Of a stretch of 64,000 nt of DNA, positions 55,351 through 64,000 are shown piece after piece (positions within the stretch are counted from its first letter, which is position 1; each line of letters opens with the position of its first letter). The notes below the pieces were generated by a model. It saw nothing but the letters and a program-made list of their open reading frames with translations, was not told where the DNA came from and searched no databases. The position numbers and the translations under genes are program-made. Source of the stretch: Cladopsammia gracilis (Eukaryota > Cnidaria > Anthozoa > Scleractinia > Dendrophylliidae); assembly GCA_022457155.1 (NCBI GenBank), contig JAJGOT010000194.1, forward strand, positions 1,299,501-1,363,500, written 5' to 3'.

Positions 55351-55540
55351 CTAAGAACTTAAGCCAAGGAAAACGTCCGCGAAAGAACGAAAACTAATCC
55401 TCTTTGCCCAAGGCCTTCCGTCCAACTCAATGAGAGTTTTGCTCTGTTAGTATCTTAACCCAATGACAATAAGGATCAGGTCACGATAATTATCAGTATC
55501 AAATAAACAACTTGCTGTATGGCTCAGAGTATGGCGGGAC

Positions 55541-55563
55541 GGGGGGGGGGGGGGGGGGGGGGG
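55541..55563 (+). repeat. Poly-G tract (23)
   Basis: Uninterrupted G run about 190 bases upstream of the gene 1 TATA box. Likely unstable and length-variable. Confidence 0.9.
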
Positions 55564-55609
55564 ACATCGCGGTCAAAAGTAGATACCGTAGAGTTCCGAT
55601 GGTAACGAC

Positions 55610-56575
55610 CGAATTAGCAGCCTTTGGGGCTCGTTACATTCGGGAAACAAAAACCGTTAAATAAAGCTGGCGCGAGCTCTTTTTTTCCGAAATGAAAAAT
55701 GAACAACATTATATTTGCATTCCATAGAATGAGATGGTGTTTCATAAAAAACGTACGTAACAATGATATCGTAGTAATAAATGCAGCAATACCGTAATAA
55801 AAATCAACAGCAATGATAAACAAATGAGACGAAATTCGTCTGTCCACGTTTTTAACTGCCACTGGGTGGGCTCCGGATGTCTACCTATATCAGTGGTCGG
55901 GACGAGTTGTATTAGTTCTATTTCTTATACTTCTAAGTCCTTTCTTGACGCCAATTTCATAAAAGGAAGGAATCTCGATGCCTCCTCCTTGAACTCATAC
56001 ACCTTCAGGCGCACTCCTGCTTTGGCCAGACACGCGGCAAGTCATCTCGGTTTCCTTTTCCAGCAATGGCTTATACAGAACTTCCGCTAAGCTATCAGGC
56101 ACGTGTCCAACTGTAGTCGCATCTCGTTCGCCGCCGTTTGTGTTTTTCATCTTCACCACTATTGCGTTATGTGAATATGCGTTGGAAGGTTCGGGAATGC
56201 AGCTGCAGACTTCACTCATTGGCGGATTTGACCGATAGCAATGATCTCCCTTGATACGTGAAGTAATTGTGCCCGCAATAAGTCACGGTAAGTGACGATG
56301 GGCCTTTAACTGAAAACGAACAGCCGGCAGTCAAGTGTAACCGTTCGTATTTTTCAATTTAGAGGAAATGTATGGGAATATCGAAAATGTTCACTTTTCG
56401 TAATAAACTGTGATGAATAGTCATATAAGATCAAATAAACGTATTTTTACCTCAAATATTGTGTTGTCGTTCTTGTAGCTGAAAACGGTGAATTTAAGCG
56501 ATTTGAAGGGTTTTGCATCGGACGTTTACCTGAACGGTTGACGATTTTTCGCTTCCCTGAGACACATTTACACGA
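55610..56575. other. Intergenic, unassigned
   Basis: Short open frames on both strands without recognisable motifs. May contain remnants of unknown repeats. Confidence 0.35.
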
Positions 56576-56579
56576 CATT

Positions 56580-56875
56580 CATTTTGGGTCCGGCACTCCT
56601 AAATTTTGGCCCGCTTGATTTTTGCTGTGTAAATGCAAAATGTTTGGCACGCGTGCCCAAAACTTTAGGCGGGCCGAGACCACCTCAGGAGGTTGTCTCG
56701 GCCCGCCTAAAAAGAGGCCCGCGTGCCAAAACGAATGCATTCTCGTTCCCAGGGCCTTCGGCGACGCGGCGAAAATAACTTTTGGCGCCAAAATTTCAAT
56801 AACACAGGCGCAAACGTTTGTTGTTCGCGGAAAGAAAGATGGCCTCGAGAGGGAAAAGTACACACAAAGGTAACT
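56580..56875. repeat. Long palindromic repeat, GC-rich
   Basis: Centre GGCGGGCCGAGACCACCTCA continues into its complement with one mismatch pair (56669-56708). Arms extend through TTTGGCACGCG and TTTAGG on both sides. It abuts the broken Harbinger frame. Confidence 0.8.
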
Positions 56876-56879
56876 GATA

Positions 56880-57411
56880 CTCCAAATAAGTTAGCAATGG
56901 TTTTATATTCTGCTGTCGAGGCTAGGTAATACAAGGCTATTGCCAATCGACGATTTGGAGCAACAGCCTTTCGCATTGGTGTGTCCTGACGAGATATGTC
57001 ATCACAAATCTCATGCAGAATATATTCAAATGTCCCACGGGTTACTCTGAAGTTTGAGTACCACAGTTCATCCGTAAAACGTGATTCGACCATGTCGAAC
57101 CAAGCAAAAGAATGCGGGTGCATCCACACATCTCTCAACCGCGGAGGGTCTAAACAGCTCAAAATAGCTTGCATCAGGCCGGTCTGACGCCGCTTCAATG
57201 CCATATTGAAGAGTGGTACAAGCGATGACCTTGCTTCGTCGCTCAGTTCTGTTGGTCGTTTTCGCTTTTTAAAGGCATAAAGCGATAAAATTGCTTTTCG
57301 CACTCGAGTATCCGCCATTTTGAACAACCCGCTTCCGCGAACCCGAATCAAAAAACCCGAAATCCGAACAGTCAAGCTGTCCTTCTTCAGGGGACACGCA
57401 CGTCTTTCCAC
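56880..57411 (-). pseudogene. PIF/Harbinger transposase, N-terminal half
   Basis: On minus, residues ~93-200 of the 57411 frame read DVWMHPHSFAWFDMV, FRVTRGTFEYILHEI, DDISRQDTPMRKAVAPNRRL and IALYYLASTAEYKTIANLFG, the helical/HTH region before the DDE domain of Harbinger transposases. After FGVSVTFVC the frame runs into the palindromic repeat at 56875, so the DDE catalytic part is absent. The likely real start is MADTRVRKAILSLY (about 57318). Confidence 0.8.
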
Positions 57412-57425
57412 GAAACTGAGTTGAA

Positions 57426-57829
57426 GGAAACCTCCATTGTCCGAACGAATTCACGTTAAATTGTTGGAAATAAAGTCTAAATTAAAAATTGTTAAAAAAA
57501 CAGATGTAAATATAATTTTAGTGTACAAAATAGATATGAATATCGCCTATTTTCGCTTTTAAATTTCCCGCGCGCCGCTATTGTTAAAAATCGAAGTTCT
57601 TTTGTATACAACAATTAGACAACCGTAACACGTCGTAACACGTCATAAATATTCAAAATGGCGGCGCGCGGGAAATTTAAAAGCGAAAATAGGCGATATT
57701 CATATCCATTTTTTTGTACACTATAATTATATTTGCACCTGTTTTTTTTTTAAAAATTAATTTAATAGACTTTATTTCCAACAATTTAACGTCAATTTGT
57801 TATAACAATGGAGGTTCCCTTTAAGAAAC
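57426..57829. mobile_element. Hairpin MITE, TTAA-type target
   Basis: AGGAAACCTCCATTGT at the left and ACAATGGAGGTTCCCT at the right, with TTGA and TTAA outside. Long internal pairing includes GCGAAAATAGGCGATATTCA. Flanks belong to the ACGCACGTCTTTC / AACTCTCGTGAGAGA repeat also seen at 54.45-54.66 kb, so this MITE inserted into a copy of it. Confidence 0.75.
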
Positions 57830-58090
57830 TCTCGTGAGAGAGGATCAAAGTCCGATTCCGTCGAGCTGACGACTACGTTTTCATTCGGTCGTAAGCGCAG
57901 TTACGATTCCCATTACGAATTCCGTCGCAAGTAAAACCAGCGTTAAACGCTTCCCATAAAACAACGAAAACAGTTCGATATAAGCCAGGGCTTTTTTTTG
58001 ATATATGGGGGAAGAGATTTAATTTACATCGTAAATTATGACCATGTTGTCGAGCTGTGATTAGCTATGGCGTTCACATGAAAACCTTAA

Positions 58091-58204
58091 AGACCCAGTA
58101 TTGTCCATTATGCTTCACGCGCCTCTGAACAATAGACTCCTCGCTCCTGTCCAAACCAAAACAATAACAGAGGCGCGTGAAGCATGATGGACAATACTGG
58201 GCCT
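58091..58204. mobile_element. 114-bp hairpin MITE with TTAA flanks
   Basis: AGACCCAGTATTGTCCATTA at the left and the complement of AGGCCCAGTATTGTCCATCA at the right, TTAA on both sides (58087-58090, 58205-58208). Kolobok- or piggyBac-type target. Confidence 0.85.
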
Positions 58205-58208
58205 TTAA

Positions 58209-58980
58209 AGCTAATGAAATATGGCTGTCATCACTTGGGGCATAACATTCTCTCAAAAAGTGTCCTGTTGCTTAAAAACATAACTTTATCTACAAACCTA
58301 TGATGGCATTTTTCAATTTCTTGAACGTTAACGAGAAAAGTCCATAAAACCGATCTGTAACTGCATGGGCCGTCTGATTCTGAATTCGTGTATGGTCGGG
58401 TCCAGGCTCAAATTGCAAAACAAAACAGAAGCAAAGTATAAAGCATAACCTTTATTTTGCTTTGCCACTACACCAAAATATAAATTTTAATTGTTATTAA
58501 TCATTGTTCGGTATCACAAAATCACTATTCTTCTTAGTAGTACGAGCTTGTTATAACAGCAATTGTAATTTTTCTTTTACAAAGCCTTGCTTTACTTGCA
58601 CTACAACAATATTTATTCAATCTTGGTAATTTTTGTTCATTGTTTCACGATGTATTTCTTTATCATAAAATCGATTTAAAATGACACATTTGGGTAACCA
58701 AGTAATGCTTTTATCAGTCAACACAAATCGGGATCCTATACTTAGCTTTCAGCGTTGTATAAACTACATTATTAGTATAGTTCAACTCTTCTCTGATTTC
58801 ACGGCAGATCTAAAACAGAAATAAATTGTATTGTTAGTTTCAGCCAAACAGCAACCACAAAAGAAACGTGGTTTCGTTCATCAATTGAATCTATGTTCTT
58901 TCCGACCCAAGAAATTTATTGCACCAGAAGTCTCTAATTTCTTTCAAAGATAGTCAAGCGAGTGAGCGCGAAAATCGATA
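58209..58980. other. Intergenic, AT-rich, unassigned
   Basis: Nothing recognisable. A TTTATT at about 58451 could be a distal AATAAA for gene 2 but is 2.1 kb from its stop. Confidence 0.3.
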
Positions 58981-58981
58981 G

Positions 58982-59142
58982 GCTGTTCCAGGCGTTCAGA
59001 TAGTGACGAGGGCGCGAAAGAAAAATTGCGATGCGAGGGAGAATGAGGAGAGAGTTACCTTGCCATCTCTCCCGTCTCCCTCGTTTTTCCCGCTCTTTTG
59101 AGCCCCTCCCAGGCCCCAATATCTGAACGCCTGGAACAATCT
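58982..59142. repeat. MITE with TGTTCCAGGCGTTCAGATA ends
   Basis: TGTTCCAGGCGTTCAGATA and its complement end the element; the inside has GAGGGAGA / TCTCCCTC pairing. Non-coding. Confidence 0.8.
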
Positions 59143-59626
59143 AGAAAATCGTCTGCGAGTGATCGTTATCAACTATACACGGTGAAAGTTATCAGGTTTA
59201 CAGCACAAACTTAAAGTTAAAATCTATACAAGCTCGACATTCGTTCAGACATTTCGTTTGTCTCACAAATTGGGGTAGGCTGTTCCAGAGAACTGCAAAG
59301 CTGTATTAAAAACTGCGAGTGCGCGGTGAATCACGATTGGAGTATTGAGTTGTATCATTTCGATTCACATATTTGGAACTTAAATACTCAAACGGTAAGA
59401 CCATTTACGAATTTATAGACAATGAACTATAGATGAGTAGCCCGGTTTCCGCAAGGACAAAAGAGAAGGGAGACTATAGACAAAACCAGAGACCAGATGT
59501 TGACCTTTTCCTCGCCCGCGTGTCGTATACCCTCGCGGGAAGCTATTTCGCGCGCGATTTTCGTTATCGTGTCATAGCGTGTGATCGAAAACCAAAAGAT
59601 GTGCACGAGAAAAGTGTTTCATCAGG

Positions 59627-60258
59627 ACATAGTTAATCGAGAGACTGGTTGTGAAACCCGAGAATCGTCTTTGTTCGATCTTTTTGTTATCGTTTTTCGG
59701 CCTTGTGCACAACACAATCTTTTGTTCGAGCAACTGACCAATAGAAATGGTGCTATTAAGTTATTCAGTCATAGGGTGTGATAAAAAACAAAACAAAAGA
59801 TGTGCACGGTCAAGTACGGTTCAACAGAAATTGAAGCTCCTTTTTTATCGCCATTGAAGTCTGCAAGGTTTCATAACCAGTCTCTCGGTTAACTATGATC
59901 GGGATATCCAAACACCGAGAAGTGGATTGAAAAACGAAACGAGGCGCAGCAGAATTTTTTTTAAACCCACTTCCAGGTGTTTGGATACCAAATAAAACAC
60001 TTTTTTAAGTGTTTGATATAGCTTCTAAAACTGATCATTAAATGAGGAGAAAACGAAGGAATAAAATCGCCAAAATCTATGCAAATGAAGACCGGGTATC
60101 CAAACCTCCTTCACGGTAGTGATTTCCTTTGTGTTCTCGTCATGAATTATTAATAAGTTTTACAAGTACAGTTCAACATAAATTGCTGCTCCTTTGTTAT
60201 CGCTACTGAAGAAGTCTGCAAGGTTTCATGACCCGTCCCTCGATTAACTATGTCTTCA
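59627..60258. repeat. MITE with duplicated right end and nested MITE family B copy 2
   Basis: CATAGTTAATCGAGAGACTG at the left pairs with CAGTCTCTCGGTTAACTATG (ending 59898) and again with CGTCCCTCGATTAACTATG (ending about 60258). Between the two right ends lies family B in reverse (59900-60155), including CGAGGCGCAGC at 59940-59950. The right end is duplicated as a direct repeat flanking the insertion. Confidence 0.7.
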
Positions 60259-60593
60259 CTATCCTTGAGGAAATAAGAGTCTACACTTTGGTTATGTTGG
60301 TAACAGGACTAAGACAACTCATGTCATTCACAATATGCAGATTTAGCAAAGACAACGTCGCGTGAAATGGGGACGCGACAGCGCGCGGAATAGTTTGGAC
60401 ACGAGTTAATTTAAACTTCAGGTGCGCGCGACAAGGTCAGCAAGCGACAAGGTCAGCATTGTTAACCTTGTGTGGGCGCTAATGGGGAAGCCTCGCATCG
60501 ACATTGCTAAATCAGCCTAATGTTGGGTCTGTTGTAAACTGAGCTCAGTTCTTTTCTAGCATTTTTCCCTTCTTTGTCAAAATACAATAAAAA

Positions 60594-60664
60594 CTAACCT
60601 ATTGGGAAAGGGTCCGCACCGCACATCTCCTCGGTGATGTTGTACATCAATGTGGCAGAAAGAT
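60594..60664 (-). CDS. Gene 2 last exon with stop
   Basis: Two bases plus 22 codons and TAG (60596-60594), ATTTTTACAG acceptor. With the C of the previous exon it gives His then LSATLMYNITEEMCGADPFP. Confidence 0.85.
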
Positions 60665-63600
60665 CTGTAAAAATACAACAAAAGAGTTCAGAGCTTGAAC
60701 TTATCATAACATAATTAGACCACTTTACCTCACCTCAATCTTTTTTGCTTTTCAGATCATGTCGCACTTTCCTTGAACACTGGTTCGAACCCTGAGCATT
60801 TGACTTGCATTCCATCCAGGGGGTGGGGGAGAGTGAGGAGCATTGTTGCCCTAAGTCAGTTCTTACTATAGAAGTTAGATTGCTTCACTCTGTGATTGGC
60901 TAAGAAATCTCGCGCAAACTTCTCAACCAATCAGAAATAAAACCAAAACCAATCGTGACTTGCTCGCATGCATTTTCCCTCGCTTGTCGCTCGCTGCATG
61001 TATTTGTTTCGAGTTCTGATTGGTTCATTGGATTGTCTGGTCTGTTGTGATTGGCCAAATTAAGATTCCTTTAGTTTTGGTTTTACGACACTGAAGTGAA
61101 AACTGCTTTATAATCGAAGCATTCGTGTACTTACGGGTCTCGTAGTAGTCGTAGACAGTTACAGAGGCTGGTTTGGTTTTCTTTACCACAGTTGACTGGT
61201 AAATCTTGAACGAGAAGGAAACCTTGTCGATCTCATCGAAATACAGAATAACGTGTTGGCCCTCGACCTCGTGTCGCTTGAATCCCAGCAAAGGATTGCT
61301 AATAAGCTGAAACAAAACGTACGACAAATTAGTTAATTTGAGTAACACAAACCATTAAAGACATGGTCTCTTCACAGTTTGGGGCATGAGTCCTAGAGAA
61401 GTGTTCGATTGTTGTCCTCCATGCAAAGCCCAGTGCTGTGTTGACTGATGCTTTTAACTTCTTGGTTTGTGTAAAGTATAATAAATACTGAATAGTCACA
61501 CCGCGGGATTTCATCCACAAATTTTAAAGTAAAGACTGGCGAGTAAAAACATCAAAACACACATCAATGTTTAAATTAAGTGTATGAGAAAATAAAAGCT
61601 TACCCTGTCCAAGCTTTCCTCATCCACCTGATACCCTGACACAAGTTTCACATCAATAACCGCCATGTTAGATGAATCCTCTTTCAGCCACCTTAACCAC
61701 GAGACACCAACCCAATCAGCAAAGGGGCAGATTTAAGGGTATTTAACGTAGTTTTCCGGGACAGTCAAACTCAATTTTACACGAGAGTGTAATGTTTGTC
61801 AGGGATATTGTACTCTAATCTATCCTAGCAATCATTACCCATTATCATTTCCTTTTTTTGTGAGCCATCACTGTGCCGGTTACTGTGAAAACCACCAAAC
61901 CGTGGAATGGAGTCAAATTGACGCATGACTGTCCCGCCCACTTTCGTTAATAAATATCGTTAAATTCCTGATGAATCGTGCTGAAATATAACACAAAAGA
62001 CCTTCTCATTGTGTCAGCGATCAAGAAAAAAACATATCATAAAAGGACCATGACAAAGTCTCCTCCATTCCATTGCATGGTTATTTTTCTCCGTTAACTC
62101 AATCTGAGCGGCAATCATACGGTCTTCCACGTCTGTCCACGTCCGCAAAAACCATGTCTGGGTTTGGTTCACAAACCTGTTTCCTCGGGAATTTAACGCT
62201 ATTTATCAACAACAGTGGGTGTGGAAGTGATGCGTAAATTTGGCTCCATTCCACTCCATAACCAGAGGGAAGGGAAATAGGCCATTTCCGTGTTGCCTTA
62301 AGCCTCTCTATACGTTTTACTTGCATGTGAATGAAAACTCATTTTCATATGAAAGGTTTCGCACCTAGCCTCGCTTTGATTGAGAGGCTAAAGGCAACTC
62401 GGAAATGGCCTATTGGTTTGGGTTTTGCGTCTGATTAATTGAAAACATCTACATCTACATTCGGGGGGTCCTGCAAAGGTCGATACCCAAGAAATAAGCA
62501 CATGACAAATAAACATGACAGCTTCACTCTTATTTGTTAAAAAATGTTGCTTGGATTATTGGTCATTAATATATAAACCTTACAAAATGGAGCCAAAATA
62601 ATGTTATGTTGTTTAGTAAATCATGTCTATATTTCAACCCTTTCATTGCCAAGAATAGCTTCGTTCTGTTCAGTGCTTTAAATTTGATCAAAAGTTAAAA
62701 TCAGCTTGCAAAACATAACAAAAATATTGCCACAAAAGAATACTTCTCGTTTTACAAACACGTACGTTAAATGACCACAACTTTGATTTAGGGAGTAAAA
62801 CGCTAACAGTGTAAAATGATTCTTACTTGGCAGAGATGAACATGTCTAATGGCATACACAAAAGTTCGCCAGTTTCTGTTGTAAGAGGAGCGACAACATC
62901 TTCAGAAAGTTTGAGTGTCACTTTCAGAGCAAACGCCGGCTCCTCTTTTACGTCTGGGATGTTATACGACACATCAGCCTAAGTAGAAACAACAACGCAT
63001 TTAAGGGGCATTGTCACGAGGATTGTTCTGATTTCTGGCCAAAGCTGGTTGTACTAAATATATCTGATTATGTAAGTTTGCTTATACGAAAAACACGACA
63101 AAAGGTTGGCCGACGAAAAGTAGGAAGAAGTTGAAAACATAAACTGACAAACCAAAATAGAATGGAGCTACAAACCTGCATTAGAGCACAGCCCTCTCCC
63201 TCTACTTCTAATGGCAATGTCTTGATTGGCAGAATGCTTGAAGGGACCTGAGGAATGGATACTTAGATCACTATATTAAAACACAATCATTTACACTTGG
63301 CAATGCTGATATTCCAGAGGTCAGTTCTGTATCAATCAAGGTATGGGAGAGTAACATAAGCAGTATAGGAGGTGTGATTCTCACCGTTTTGCGGTGAGTA
63401 TTTAAACGCATGGTAGAAGAAATGCCACTATGATCTCCTGTTTTGCGCATAAGTAATAAAATACATTTGCTTTAATTCTCTAGTAACTCCTGTTGACTTT
63501 TACTGGTTAGCTATAATTTATTTATGTGCTTCTGAGAAGCGTAAAAGCTCTCCAGTTTCACTCAGATCTTTTCTCAACACATTGAATTTGCCCTATTGTA

Positions 63601-63848
63601 GGGCTCGAAAAATACAAAATTAGCATACAATTACTAGGAAAAAAGATTTTTCATGAATTTAAAGGAAGATGGTATTTTTAATAACCTACCTCAGCTCTCT
63701 GTGACACCAATCTGTTGTCCTCTGTGATGTTGAACGTTGCACTGAACTGTTGGTCATCATTCTCTCCAAACCGAACAGTAAGTGATGTGCTGCTAGAGTA
63801 CACTTTACTTGCATACTTACTCAGGGCTTGTAACGCAACACATGTGTC
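60594..63848 (-). CDS. Gene 2: alpha-2-macroglobulin/CD109-like, 3' part
   Basis: Six exons (63848-63690, 63247-63176, 62978-62827, 61691-61604, 61306-61135, 60664-60594) join with matching phases to 223 codons plus a stop. They cover the end of the thioester domain (DTCVALQALSKYA), the following CUB part (EGEGCALMQ) and the receptor-binding domain (SSNMAVIDVKLVSGY; VTVYDYYET). The tail MYNITEEMCGADPFPIG has one Cys before the stop. There is no C-terminal netrin (C345C) module, which points to an A2M/CD109/TEP type rather than a C3-type protein. The 5' exons, including the thioester itself, lie beyond the right edge. It is in tandem with gene 1, same strand, 5.3 kb apart. Confidence 0.9.
61135..61306 (-). 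CDS. Gene 2 exon: receptor-binding domain, second half
   Basis: 57 codons plus one base, TTTGTTTCAG acceptor and GTAAGT donor. Ends KPASVTVYDYYET, the family's 'PAxVxVYDYYE' motif. Confidence 0.95.
61604..61691 (-). CDS. Gene 2 exon: receptor-binding domain start
   Basis: One base plus 29 codons, reading WLKEDSSNMAVIDVKLVSGY. GTAAGC donor; the GGTTAAG acceptor is weak in pyrimidines but the phase fits. Confidence 0.9.
61700..62275. other. Gene 2 intron, nothing recognised
   Basis: No repeat or conserved frame supported. Confidence 0.4.
62276..62414. repeat. MITE family D, copy 2
   Basis: AATAGGCCATTTCCGTGTTG at the left pairs with CAACTCGGAAATGGCCTATT at the right. The inner GAATGAAAACTCATTTTCAT matches copy 1 (34989-35165). 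Here it lies in a gene 2 intron, while copy 1 lies in gene 1. Confidence 0.85.
62827..62978 (-). CDS. Gene 2 exon: CUB to receptor-binding linker
   Basis: Fifty codons plus two bases, TTCTACTTAG acceptor and GTAAGA donor. Reads ADVSYNIPDVKEEPAFALKV and ETGELLCMPLDMFIS. Confidence 0.9.
63176..63247 (-). CDS. Gene 2 exon: CUB region
   Basis: Twenty-four codons, phase 0, CATTCCTCAG acceptor and GTTTGT donor. Ends EVEGEGCALMQ, matching the family's 'GxGCxLxQ' strand. Confidence 0.95.
63690..63848 (-). CDS. Gene 2 exon: end of thioester domain
   Basis: Fifty-three codons, phase 0, TCATTGAAG acceptor and GTAGGT donor. Opens DTCVALQALSKYA, the conserved 'QDTxVALQALxxYA' helix of the thioester domain. 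Confidence 0.95.
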
Positions 63849-64000
63849 CTTCAATGATAAAATGTAAAATTTAATAAATCATTTGTAGGGTTTTGTACAA
63901 AAATGGTGTAAGGGACGATTGACATTGACCTAAAATGTACTTAGGTAAACTAACAAATGGTACTTTGGGATTCTAAGAGGCAAAATGTTAAGCTTTTCAT

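Overview
This is an animal nuclear genome window, intron-rich and crowded with transposable elements. The element mix (tRNA-Ser-derived SINEs, DIRS-like retroelements, THAP/DDE plus YqaJ transposons, many hairpin MITEs) together with an alpha-2-macroglobulin-type gene pair suggests a marine invertebrate. An anthozoan cnidarian such as a stony coral is most likely, but that rests on recalled resemblance and no species is claimed.

Host genes. Everything conserved lies on the minus strand. Gene 2 enters from the right edge with six phase-consistent exons at 63.85-60.59 kb. They code for the end of the thioester domain, CUB and receptor-binding domain of an alpha-2-macroglobulin/CD109/TEP-family protein, ending in a stop. 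About 5 kb further on, gene 1 starts: a TATA box, then a 65-base signal-peptide exon at 55.28 kb that joins in phase to an exon at 39.98 kb and on through MG1-MG6 exons to 11.01 kb. Its thioester and C-terminal exons lie outside the window. The two genes form a head-to-tail pair of secreted thioester proteins, a family with complement-like or protease-trapping roles.

Mobile DNA fills the rest. From 3.7 to about 10.2 kb lies a decayed ISL2EU-like DNA transposon: a YqaJ nuclease fragment on plus and a SAP-THAP-DDE transposase on minus, with frameshifts and a nonsense codon. The transposase C-terminus is split by a 3467-bp element (here element A) flanked by a perfect 9-bp target duplication. 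A second, almost identical element A (3465 bp, opposite orientation, its own perfect 9-bp duplication) sits in gene 1 intron 1 at 47.36-50.82 kb. Intron 1 (15.2 kb) also holds a 3.4-kb hAT-type foldback element with ~1-kb inverted arms, DIRS-like gag/RT fragments and terminal-repeat copies. Because the host repeat occurs twice, the unfilled target site of the foldback is still visible at 53.0 kb. The intron between 33.3 and 23.5 kb holds an L1-like LINE with an uninterrupted 1243-codon ORF, a second degraded LINE, a 15-bp minisatellite and a duplicated protease-like module, all bounded by TTAA-flanked inverted ends about 8.8 kb apart.

Smaller intronic and intergenic elements include two SINEs, Gypsy fragments, a pogo-type MITE, an 8-bp-TSD MITE, TTAA-flanked MITEs, paired MITE families and several long hairpins, some with a shared apex motif. 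No CRISPR array, rRNA gene or clear functional tRNA gene was seen.
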